NCBI GenBank assembly: GCA_017997515.1
Contig: JAGOEY010000143.1
Span: forward strand, 1-5,274
Source of the DNA: Burkholderiaceae bacterium
Lineage (GTDB): Bacteria; Pseudomonadota; Gammaproteobacteria; Burkholderiales; Burkholderiaceae
Direction: 5' to 3'
Length of the DNA stretch: 5,274 nucleotides
Notes under the pieces: model-generated
Told to the model about the DNA's origin: nothing
What the model saw: the letters and a program-made list of their open reading frames with translations, nothing else
Databases searched by the model: none
Made by a program: the position numbers and the translations under genes
In this document: in pieces, positions 1 to 5,274 of the stretch
Position numbering within the stretch: position 1 is the first letter of the stretch
Layout: the number at the start of each line of letters is the position of its first letter

Positions 1-846
1 GACGCCAACGATGCGGTCACCGCCGCGCCGCTGCGCCCGGTGGTGGATCGCGCGGTGAACGCCGGTGTCCATGTGCTGGTGGCCAATGGCAACACCAGCG
101 AGTTTTATGGCCTGGAGGCCCACGAGGCCGAGCGGGCGGTGCACATCGCCGCAGAATGTGTGGCGGGCCGGGTGCCGCTGCTGGCCGGTGTGGGCCGCAG
201 CGTGGGGGAGGCCTGCCAACTCGCCCGTGTCTCGCGCGACGCTGGTGCCGATGCGCTGATGGTGCACCAGCCGCCAGACCCGTTTGTGTCACCACGGGGT
301 GTGGTGGCCTATGTGCAGCGAATTGCCGAGGCCGGTGGTGGTCTGCCGGTGGTGCTGTACCTGCGCAACGAAAACATTGGCCTGGCCGCCATCGAGGCGC
401 TGTGCCGCATTCCTGAAGTGATGGGGATCAAGTGGGCATCCGCCACACCGCTGGTGTTGGCCCAGGCCATGCGCCGTGTGGAAGACCGCCAGCTCGCCTG
501 GGTCGGTGGACTGGCCGAGGTGTGGGCACCACCGTTCTACGCGGTGGGTGCACGTGGTTTCACGTCGGGGCTGATCAATGTGATGCCCGAGCGGTCGGTG
601 GCGATCTACAACGCACTCGAAGCCGCTGACCACCCGCTGGCCATGCGCCTGATTGGCGAGATGTTGCCCTTCGAGGAATTACGCGCCCAGGAGAACAACG
701 GCACCAACGTCACCGTGGTCAAGACAGCACTGCAGCTGATGGGCAACCCCTGTGGTGCCACACGCCCGCCGTCCGCCTGGCCGCTGACCGCGCCGCAACA
801 CCAGGAGCTGAGCGCCTTGATGGCGGGCTGGAACCTGCTGCGCTGA
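1..846 (+). CDS. Dihydrodipicolinate synthase (DapA) superfamily lyase/dehydratase, 5'-truncated by window edge
   Basis: The frame is open from base 1, so the true start lies upstream; 281 codons to the TGA are present. Aligning by motif to E. coli DapA, residue 1 here falls near DapA residue 14, so only about 13-20 residues are missing. Seen: the NGNTSEF loop at 29-35 (GTTGE-like), the Schiff-base support tyrosine in VVLY (Tyr120 = DapA Tyr133), and the catalytic lysine in GIKWAS (Lys144 = DapA Lys161). The family is a TIM-barrel, class I aldolase-type fold in the cytoplasm acting on pyruvate or other 2-keto acids. Three residues that define true dihydrodipicolinate synthase are absent: Thr44 is Asn31, the Tyr107 region reads PPDPF, and Arg138 is Asn125. 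A lysine-biosynthesis role is therefore unlikely. The LRNEN segment after the tyrosine loosely recalls 5-dehydro-4-deoxyglucarate dehydratases, but I cannot fix the substrate. It is probably co-transcribed with the Bug gene 49 bases downstream. Family call firm; reaction unknown. Confidence 0.9.
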   Translation, partial: DANDAVTAAPLRPVVDRAVNAGVHVLVANGNTSEFYGLEAHEAERAVHIAAECVAGRVPLLAGVGRSVGEACQLARVSRDAGADALMVHQPPDPFVSPRGVVAYVQRIAEAGGGLPVVLYLRNENIGLAAIEALCRIPEVMGIKWASATPLVLAQAMRRVEDRQLAWVGGLAEVWAPPFYAVGARGFTSGLINVMPERSVAIYNALEAADHPLAMRLIGEMLPFEELRAQENNGTNVTVVKTALQLMGNPCGATRPPSAWPLTAPQHQELSALMAGWNLLR

Positions 847-895
847 CCCCTTTTTTGCGCTGATTTTTTACACAACCATAACCAGGAAGACAAAC

Positions 896-1876
896 ATGCA
901 ATTTCGCCGTTCCCTGCTGGCACTGTCTGCCATCGCTGCGCTCGCCCCCGCCACCACGTTGTTCAGTGCAGGTGCGCTGGCCCAGACCTTTCCGGCCAAA
1001 CCTATCACCATCGTGATCGGCTCCACGCCCGGCAGCGCCACCGACGGGCTGGCCCGCAGTATTGCCACCGAAGTGACCAAGGCCACGGGCCAGTCGGTGA
1101 TCGTGGACAACCGCGCCGGTGCGTTTGGCAGTATTGCCGCGCAGTACGTGGCGCGCGCCCAGCCGGACGGCTACACCGTCTTCATGACGACCAACACCAC
1201 GCAGTCGGCCAACCCGCATCTGCTGAAGAAGATTGCGTACGACCCGATCAAGGACTTCGCGCCGGTCTCGCTGCTGGCCCGTGGTTACCTGGCGCTGGTG
1301 GTGAACCCGCAGGTCAAGGCCAACAACGTGGCCGAGCTGGTGGCGCTGGCCAAGGCGTCACCCGGCAAACTCAACTACGGCTCGGGCAGTTCATCGGCGC
1401 AGATCGCAACGGAGCTGTTGCAGCAGGCCACGGGCACCAAGTTCAACTACGTGCCCTACAAGGCCAACCCGCCCGCCGTGCTGGACCTGGTGGGTGGCCA
1501 GATCGACCTGATGATCGTGGACCTGACAACCAGTCTGCCCCAGGTCAAGGCCGGCAAGCTGCGCGCTTTGGGCATGAGCAGCCCCAAGCGTTCGCCACTT
1601 GCCCCCGAGGTGCCTGCCATCAACGAGACACTACCCGGTTATGAGTTCGGCTACTGGAATGCGCTCTACGCCCCCGCAGGTACACCCGCACCCGTGGTGG
1701 CGCGGCTGAACGAGCTGATGCGTGATGCGCTGGCCACACCAGCCGTGCGCCAGGTGATCGAAAAGACCGGGCAGGAAGCGGCATTTATGGGGCCCGATGA
1801 CTTGGCCAAGTTCCAGCTGGCGGAGCTGGACCGTTGGGGCAAAATCATCAAGGCGGCGGGTATCCAGCCGGAGTAA
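896..1876 (+). CDS. Bug/TctC-family periplasmic solute-binding protein (tripartite tricarboxylate transporter type)
   Basis: A complete 326-residue protein, the usual length for the family. The start is supported by AGGAAG at 884-889, six bases before the ATG. The N-terminus is a Sec signal peptide: basic MQFRR, a hydrophobic core, and a likely signal peptidase I cleavage after Ala29 (GALA/QTFP), so it acts in the periplasm. Family marks in order: KPITIVI (35-41), TPGSATDGLAR (44-54, with Asp50 at the ligand site), NRAG (72-75), PDGY (90-93), YDPIKDF (115-121), VNP (136-138), PGKLNYGS (156-163), VPYK (186-189), and the late APAGTP segment. Bug proteins bind carboxylates, amides or related small metabolites and hand them to TctAB membrane partners. 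No tctA or tctB is visible here, which is typical of the many orphan Bug genes in Burkholderiales. The adjacent DapA-family enzyme suggests a shared keto-acid or sugar-acid substrate (inference). Confidence 0.95.
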   Translation: MQFRRSLLALSAIAALAPATTLFSAGALAQTFPAKPITIVIGSTPGSATDGLARSIATEVTKATGQSVIVDNRAGAFGSIAAQYVARAQPDGYTVFMTTNTTQSANPHLLKKIAYDPIKDFAPVSLLARGYLALVVNPQVKANNVAELVALAKASPGKLNYGSGSSSAQIATELLQQATGTKFNYVPYKANPPAVLDLVGGQIDLMIVDLTTSLPQVKAGKLRALGMSSPKRSPLAPEVPAINETLPGYEFGYWNALYAPAGTPAPVVARLNELMRDALATPAVRQVIEKTGQEAAFMGPDDLAKFQLAELDRWGKIIKAAGIQPE

Positions 1877-1897
1877 GCCCGCCACTGGTGCAGATCG

Positions 1898-3208
1898 TTA
1901 ACGCTCCTTGCCCATCACCAGATCGGGCAGGATCGTGACGATCTGCGGGAACAGGGTGATCAGTGCAATACACACCACCATACAGATAAAGAACGGAATG
2001 GCGGCGCGGGCGATCAGGTTGCTGTCCTTGCCGGTCATGTTCTGCAGCACAAAGAGGTTAAAGCCCACCGGGGGCGTGACCTCGGCAATCTCCACCAGCA
2101 GCACCACAAAGATGCCGAACCAGACCAGGTCAAAACCCGCCTTCTGGATCATGGGCAGCACCACGGCGCTGGTCAGCACAATCATGCTGATGCCGTCGAG
2201 TGCGGTGCCCAGAATCAGGTAAATCACCACCAGCGCGCTGATGAGGGCATAGGGCGACAGCTGCATACTGTCCACCCATTCGGCCAGCTCACGCGGGATG
2301 CCGGTGAAGGCCATGGTTTTGGTCAGAAAGGCCGCACCCGCCAAGATAAACATGATCATGCAGCTGGTGCGGGTGGCCCCCATCAGGCCCTGGCTGAAGT
2401 TCTCCCAGGTCAGGCAGCGGCCCCAGGCCGCAATCGCCAGCGAACCCAGCACACCAAAGGCCGCACATTCGGTGGCCGTGGCCCAGCCCGCCACCAGCAC
2501 CCAGATGATGAAGATGATCAGCAGCGCACACGGGATCAGGTTGCCCGACAGGCGTATCTTTTGCATGAAGGTGGTGGGCGGGTCAGCGGGCGGCACCTGG
2601 TCCGGGTGCCGCAGGCTCCACCAGCCGATGTAGCCCGAAAACAAAACCATCAGCAGCAAGCCCGGCAGAAAACCCGCGAGGAAGATACGGATGATCGACG
2701 CGTCCGCCGCCACCGCATACACCACCATGGTGATCGATGGCGGAATCAGAATGCCCAGCGTGCCCGCAGACGCCAGCGCACCAATGGCCAGGTTCTCGTT
2801 GTACCCCCGGCGCTTCAGCTCGGGCAGCGCCACCTTGGCGATGGTGGCGCAGGTGGCCGCGGATGAGCCCGACACCGAGCCAAACACACCACAGCCAATG
2901 ATGGTGGTGTGCATCAGCCGCCCCGGCACGCGGTTGAGCCACGGGCGCAGACCTTCAAACATCTCTTCGCTGAGTTTGGTGCGGAACAGGATTTCACCCA
3001 TCCAGATGAACAGCGGCAGCGCCGCCAGCTCCCACGAAGCGTTCGATTCCCAGAAGGCCGAAAACAGGTTCATGCCCGGCCGGGTGTTGGTGAAAAAGGC
3101 CTGACCGACCCAGCCGACGATGGCCAGTGTCATGGCGATCCACACACCCCCGGCCAGCAGCACCAGCATGATGACGAGCAGCATGCCGCCCATGAGCAAG
3201 GTATCCAT
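1898..3208 (-). CDS. dctM: TRAP transporter large permease, DctM
   Basis: A complete 436-residue, strongly hydrophobic protein with about a dozen potential membrane helices, the normal size for DctM. This subunit forms the transport path of TRAP systems and couples solute uptake to an ion gradient, usually Na+, in the inner membrane. Characteristic motifs: PLFIWMGE (65-72), FGSVSGSSAAT (109-119), GTLGILIPPS (149-158), TATECAAFG (244-252), GTALDG (334-339) and EVTPPVGFNLF (376-386). The first and second halves both carry the GS-rich and PP-containing hairpin motifs expected of the inverted-repeat ion-transporter fold. It is the last gene of the operon, 17 bases after dctQ. No clear Shine-Dalgarno precedes the ATG, and no in-frame start lies upstream before the dctQ stop, so translation is probably coupled to dctQ. 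The alternative starts Met6 and Met9 are no better. Its 3' end faces the Bug gene with 21 bases between. Substrate not readable from this subunit. Confidence 0.96.
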   Translation of the reverse strand: MDTLLMGGMLLVIMLVLLAGGVWIAMTLAIVGWVGQAFFTNTRPGMNLFSAFWESNASWELAALPLFIWMGEILFRTKLSEEMFEGLRPWLNRVPGRLMHTTIIGCGVFGSVSGSSAATCATIAKVALPELKRRGYNENLAIGALASAGTLGILIPPSITMVVYAVAADASIIRIFLAGFLPGLLLMVLFSGYIGWWSLRHPDQVPPADPPTTFMQKIRLSGNLIPCALLIIFIIWVLVAGWATATECAAFGVLGSLAIAAWGRCLTWENFSQGLMGATRTSCMIMFILAGAAFLTKTMAFTGIPRELAEWVDSMQLSPYALISALVVIYLILGTALDGISMIVLTSAVVLPMIQKAGFDLVWFGIFVVLLVEIAEVTPPVGFNLFVLQNMTGKDSNLIARAAIPFFICMVVCIALITLFPQIVTILPDLVMGKER

Positions 3209-3225
3209 AGAGATGTGTGCTGCGG

Positions 3226-3759
3226 TTAGATGTCAGAAGAGAAATCACCCTTGGCGTGCCGCTCTTCGACGGCCCGCTGGTAACTGGGTTTGCCGCCTTG
3301 CAGTACCGTCACCAGGTCATCCAGCACGGCGGCCAGCAGCAGCCAGCAGCCAATCACAAAGGTCGATTGCGGAATCCAGATCGGGATGGCCACCAAACCG
3401 GTGGCCACTTCGGCAAACTGGTAACTGTCGTAGGTGAATGCGGTGGCCCAGTAGGTGAGGTAAGCCACGGCGATGGCGGCGATCACCAGGCACATCACGT
3501 CGAGGGTGCGGCGCACCTTGGGTGGCACGGCTTCAAGCAGCAACGTGACCCGCACGAAGTCGCCGTGGCGAAACGCATGGGCCATCGCAAAAAATGCGGC
3601 TGCCGCACACAACCAGGCCACTACGTCGTTGACGCCGCTGACCTGCAGGTTCAACTGGCGGCCCACACCGGCCACCACCATCAGCACAAAAATGCAAAAA
3701 ACGCAGAAGGCGCCAATGGCCCCCGCTGCGTCAAAGAGCCAGCCCAACGCACGGCGCAT
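3226..3759 (-). CDS. dctQ: TRAP transporter small permease, DctQ
   Basis: A 177-residue protein with four hydrophobic segments at roughly 12-32, 45-62, 86-108 and 131-150, the standard DctQ topology. DctQ pairs with DctM in the inner membrane and is thought to scaffold docking of the periplasmic binding protein. Family marks: the amphipathic NDVVAWLCAAAAFFAMAHAFRH region (44-65) leading into HGDFVRV (65-71, the HIRVD-like motif after helix 2), and IPIWIPQ (125-131) before the last helix. The C-terminal 25 residues are charged and probably cytoplasmic. The ATG lies three bases after the dctP stop. Only a weak AAGAAG lies upstream, so translational coupling with dctP is likely. Gene order dctP-dctQ-dctM and the adjacent family-typical neighbours make the call secure despite the low sequence conservation of this family. 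Confidence 0.94.
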   Translation of the reverse strand: MRRALGWLFDAAGAIGAFCVFCIFVLMVVAGVGRQLNLQVSGVNDVVAWLCAAAAFFAMAHAFRHGDFVRVTLLLEAVPPKVRRTLDVMCLVIAAIAVAYLTYWATAFTYDSYQFAEVATGLVAIPIWIPQSTFVIGCWLLLAAVLDDLVTVLQGGKPSYQRAVEERHAKGDFSSDI

Positions 3760-3762
3760 GGC

Positions 3763-4743
3763 TTACTTCTTGGCCTTGTAGGCGTCCACAATGGCCGCGC
3801 CGTCCGGGCCTGCGGCCTTGAGCCAGTCGGCCTGCATGATGCCGCCCACCTGGCGCATGTCGGCGTCCAGCTTGGGCGAAGGCTTGTGGATCTTCATGCC
3901 GCGCTCGGACAGCAGGCGTTTGTATTCGTCGTTCTTCTCCTGTGCGACCTTCCAGCCCCGGGCCTCGGCTTCGGCGGCGGTCTTGAGCAGGGCGGCCTTG
4001 GTGGTCGCGTCGAGTGCGTCAAAAGCCTTGGCGTTCACCAGCACGGCGTTTTTGGGAATCCAGGCCTGGGTGTCGTAGAAGTTTTTGATGTGTTCATACG
4101 TCTTGGTGTCGAAGCCGGTGGAGCCCGAACTCATGTACGACTCGATCACACCGGTAGCCATGGCAGCACTCAGCTCGGCCTGCTGGATCTGCACGGGCTG
4201 GGCACCGATCAGCTCGGCAATCTTGGCCGTGGCCGGGCTGTAGGCGCGCCACTTGATGCCACGCAGATCCGCCACCGAGGCGATTTCTTTCTTGGTGAAG
4301 ATGCCCTGTGGCGCCCATGGCACCGAGAACAGCAGCTTCATGCCCTGGGCCGCCAGCAGCTTTTCCATGGCGGGTTTGGATACGTCGTACAGCTTGCGTG
4401 CGTCGGGGTAGCTGGAGGCCAGGAAGGGCACACCGTCCAGCGCGTACAGCGGGTTTTCGTTGGCGAAGTTGGCCAGCAAAATTTCCCCGGCCTGGGCCTG
4501 GCTGCTTTGCACTGCGCGTTTGATTTCGGGGGCCTTGAACAGCGAGGCGTTGGGGTGCACCGCAATCTTGAGCTTGCCGCCGGTGGCTGCGTCCACGTCC
4601 TTGGCGAACTGGGTGATGTTCTCGGTGTGGAAGTTGGTGGCGGGGTAGGCGGTGGGCAGGTCCCACTTGGTTTGTGCAAAAGAGATGCTGGTGGCCGCAG
4701 CCAGCGCTGCGGCTGCGGTCAGGGTGAACAAGCGACGCTTCAT
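3763..4743 (-). CDS. dctP: TRAP transporter periplasmic substrate-binding protein, DctP
   Basis: A complete 326-residue protein. The start is fixed by a strong AAGGAG (complement of 4750-4755) six bases before the ATG. A signal peptide (MKRRLF, then an Ala-rich core) has a likely cleavage after Ala23 (SFA/QTKW), giving a periplasmic ligand-binding protein that feeds DctQM. Family marks: NFHTENITQFAKDV (37-50), KLKIAVHPNASLF (57-69), the ADLRGIKWRAY segment (158-168) whose Arg166 corresponds to the arginine that salt-bridges the ligand carboxylate in most DctP proteins, GAQPVQIQQAEL (180-191), GVIES (198-202) and the late NAVLVN segment (232-237). The usual DG.E motif of dicarboxylate binders is replaced by ESYMSSGSTGFDTKTYE. 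From memory, this resembles a betaproteobacterial subgroup that includes proteins binding aromatic 2-keto or 2-hydroxy acids; that ligand suggestion is weak inference. First gene of the operon, divergent from the regulator at 4916. Confidence 0.96.
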   Translation of the reverse strand: MKRRLFTLTAAAALAAATSISFAQTKWDLPTAYPATNFHTENITQFAKDVDAATGGKLKIAVHPNASLFKAPEIKRAVQSSQAQAGEILLANFANENPLYALDGVPFLASSYPDARKLYDVSKPAMEKLLAAQGMKLLFSVPWAPQGIFTKKEIASVADLRGIKWRAYSPATAKIAELIGAQPVQIQQAELSAAMATGVIESYMSSGSTGFDTKTYEHIKNFYDTQAWIPKNAVLVNAKAFDALDATTKAALLKTAAEAEARGWKVAQEKNDEYKRLLSERGMKIHKPSPKLDADMRQVGGIMQADWLKAAGPDGAAIVDAYKAKK

Positions 4744-4826
4744 GGGGTTCTCCTTCGGGTTCCAAATGGGGTGGTTTGCACTGTAACGCTGGGCGCTTGC
4801 ATGGTGATGCGGGTTTCCCCTTCATG

Positions 4827-4841
4827 TCAACAAATCGTTGA
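4827..4841. promoter_or_regulatory. Candidate operator: inverted repeat overlapping the regulator -35 box
   Basis: TCAAC at 4827-4831 and GTTGA at 4837-4841 form a perfect 5-bp inverted repeat around AAATC. The arms extend to 7 bp with one mismatch (TGTCAAC/GTTGATA). The right arm covers most of the -35 hexamer at 4838-4843, where a bound dimer would block RNA polymerase. MarR proteins typically bind short AT-rich palindromes of this kind in divergent intergenic regions. Assignment to the neighbouring regulator is inference. Confidence 0.45.
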
Positions 4842-4866
4842 TAAATTGTCATGCAACTGCCTACAA
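4838..4866 (-). promoter_or_regulatory. Weak candidate promoter for dctPQM, opposed to the regulator promoter
   Basis: On the minus strand TTGTAG (complement of 4861-4866; 3 of 6) and TATCAA (complement of 4838-4843; 4 of 6) are 17 bases apart, giving a start near 4831 and an 88-base leader before dctP. These hexamers fall almost exactly on the -10 and -35 boxes of the regulator promoter read the other way. The match is poor. A better-looking TTGACA (complement of 4825-4830) has no acceptable -10 at 16-18 bases. The true dctP promoter may be activator-dependent or elsewhere in 4744-4915. Confidence 0.2.
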
Positions 4867-4867
4867 T
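4838..4867 (+). promoter_or_regulatory. Predicted sigma70-type promoter of the winged-helix regulator gene
   Basis: TTGATA at 4838-4843 (5 of 6 to TTGACA) and TACAAT at 4862-4867 (5 of 6 to TATAAT) are separated by 18 bases, within the accepted range. The predicted transcription start is near 4873-4876, about 40 bases before the regulator ATG. The local AT-richness stands out from the GC-rich surroundings. This is a motif match only. Confidence 0.65.
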
Positions 4868-4874
4868 GTGCCGC

Positions 4875-4919
4875 ATGCAACAACAGTGCCAGCCCGGCTG
4901 CATCGAAGGAACACCATGA
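4875..4919 (+). CDS. Possible 14-codon leader ORF overlapping the regulator start (ATGA)
   Basis: ATG at 4875 opens a frame encoding MQQQCQPGCIEGTP, with TGA at 4917-4919, so its stop overlaps the regulator ATG (4916-4918) in an ATGA junction. The ATG sits 8 bases after the predicted -10 box, meaning it could be the very 5' end of the transcript and be translated as a leaderless message; no Shine-Dalgarno precedes it. Two more in-frame ATGs (4851, 4866) exist but lie upstream of the predicted start of transcription. A 14-codon open frame is easily random in GC-rich DNA, so this is only a candidate translational-coupling element. Confidence 0.25.
   Translation: MQQQCQPGCIEGTP
4906..4910 (+). 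promoter_or_regulatory. Ribosome binding site fixing the regulator start
   Basis: AAGGA with a five-base spacer to ATG 4916. It decides for this start over the internal Met33 (5012), which has no purine-rich site upstream. It also lies inside the possible leader ORF, so translating ribosomes there would cover it. Confidence 0.7.
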
Positions 4920-5274
4920 CTACCAAGCCTCCTCGGCGCGCTGCATCCTCAGGCGCGGATCGCGCGTCCATCGTGTCATCCGCGCACCTGGTGTCCGAGC
5001 GCAGCGCCGAAATGAGCGAGTTTGAATACGGCCTCATCGTCGCGGGCAACGCCTTCAACCGCTGGGTCGCGCACTGCATGAGTGCCGCCGGGCTGAAAGA
5101 CCTGACGCCGCTGGACGTGATCGTGCTGCACCACGTCACCCACCGCGCCCGCGACAAACGCCTGGCCGACATCTGTTTCATCATGAATGTGGAAGACACC
5201 CACCTCATCAACTACGCGCTCAAAAAGCTGCAGAACCTGGGTGTCGTGGCCGCCAGCAAAAACGGCAAGGAAGT
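4916..5274 (+). CDS. MarR-like winged-helix transcriptional regulator, 3'-truncated by window edge
   Basis: 119 complete codons are present before the window ends; family members are generally somewhat longer, so the end of the wing and the last helices are missing. The N-terminal 25 residues are basic and Ser/Ala-rich and look disordered. A helical dimerisation stretch follows (about 30-60), then a winged-helix domain: LTPLDVIVLHHV (63-74), a helix-turn-helix over about 82-106 (RLADICFIMNVEDTHLIN, then YALKKL), and the start of the wing at GVVAASKNGKE. This fits the predicted MarR-family regulator group (COG5631 as I recall it). AAGGA at 4906-4910 with a five-base spacer supports the ATG; Met33 is a poor alternative. 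Divergent placement next to dctP, with a palindrome over its own promoter, suggests autoregulation and control of the TRAP operon (inference). The effector is unknown. Confidence 0.88.
   Translation, partial: MTTKPPRRAASSGADRASIVSSAHLVSERSAEMSEFEYGLIVAGNAFNRWVAHCMSAAGLKDLTPLDVIVLHHVTHRARDKRLADICFIMNVEDTHLINYALKKLQNLGVVAASKNGKE

Larger units (their letters stand above)
4797..4880. repeat. Three CATGCAA motifs in the divergent control region
   Basis: CATGCAA occurs at 4797-4803 (minus orientation), 4850-4856 and 4874-4880. The last two extend to CATGCAAC and lie in direct orientation 24 bases apart, one inside the promoter spacer and one at the predicted transcription start. Clustering at the control region suggests a binding motif. 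However, the same 7-mer also occurs at 895-901 and, inverted, at 2561-2567, so it is not unique to this region. Confidence 0.35.

Noticed and set aside
855..883. Possible separate promoter for the Bug gene in the 49-base gap
   Set aside because: TTGCGC with CATAAC or ATAACC at 16-17 bases is a poor match, and the short gap fits co-transcription better.
839..895. T-runs and the repeated TGCGCTGA (839-846 and 856-863) after the lyase stop, as a terminator or tandem duplication
   Set aside because: There is no GC-rich hairpin before the T-runs, only a 4-bp GCGC pairing. The similarity of the two 17-base units stops after the first 8 bases.
1855..1883. Intrinsic terminator formed by GGCGGG/CCCGCC around the Bug stop
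   Set aside because: The loop is 17 bases, the stem only 6 bp, and no T-tract follows on either strand.
4744..4830. Upstream ORF or standard promoter in the dctP leader using TTGACA (complement of 4825-4830)
   Set aside because: No reasonable -10 lies 16-18 bases away. The ATG just after it opens only the out-of-frame reading that runs through dctP.
4094..4903. A 269-codon minus-strand frame overlapping dctP and its leader
   Set aside because: The product is low-complexity, with many Arg, Pro and His residues, out of frame with the clear DctP reading. It begins inside the divergent control region without a ribosome binding site.
3217..5025. A 602-codon open frame on the + strand antisense to dctQ and dctP
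   Set aside because: Its product is rich in Gly, His, Val and Leu with no recognisable domain. It lies opposite two genes with clear family motifs, signal peptide and ribosome binding site. Long antisense frames are expected opposite GC-rich genes.

Overview
The window looks like a chromosomal segment of a GC-rich betaproteobacterium. The best guess is Burkholderiales and probably Comamonadaceae (Rhodoferax, Polaromonas or Acidovorax-like). This rests on an orphan Bug/TctC-type periplasmic binding protein, a TRAP transporter operon, GC-rich codon use, and a regulator resembling one I associate with that group. The genus is inference; no marker gene fixes it.

Layout. The left part (1-1876, + strand) carries the 3' part of a DapA-superfamily lyase/dehydratase gene, followed 49 bases later by a complete gene for a Bug-family solute-binding protein; the two look co-transcribed. 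The right part (1898-4743, - strand) is a complete, compact three-gene TRAP transporter operon transcribed dctP-dctQ-dctM, with 3 and 17 bases between genes. It converges on the Bug gene with only 21 bases between the stop codons. A 172-base divergent control region (4744-4915) separates dctP from a MarR-like winged-helix regulator gene that runs off the right edge (4916-5274).

How the parts fit. Both halves concern uptake and probably catabolism of small organic acids. The Bug protein would capture a carboxylate in the periplasm, and its neighbour would process a keto-acid-type substrate through a Schiff-base lysine. DctP would capture a carboxylate for the Na+-coupled DctQM membrane unit. 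The divergent regulator is the natural candidate for controlling the TRAP operon and itself. The substrates cannot be read from the sequence.

Most interesting spot. The divergent region holds a good sigma70-like promoter for the regulator (TTGATA-N18-TACAAT), a perfect 5-bp-arm inverted repeat over its -35 box, several copies of CATGCAA, and a possible 14-codon leader ORF. That leader would begin almost exactly at the predicted transcription start and ends in an ATGA overlap with the regulator start. I found no RNA gene, CRISPR array, insertion sequence or clearly novel multi-gene system; the rest is ordinary metabolic and transport content.
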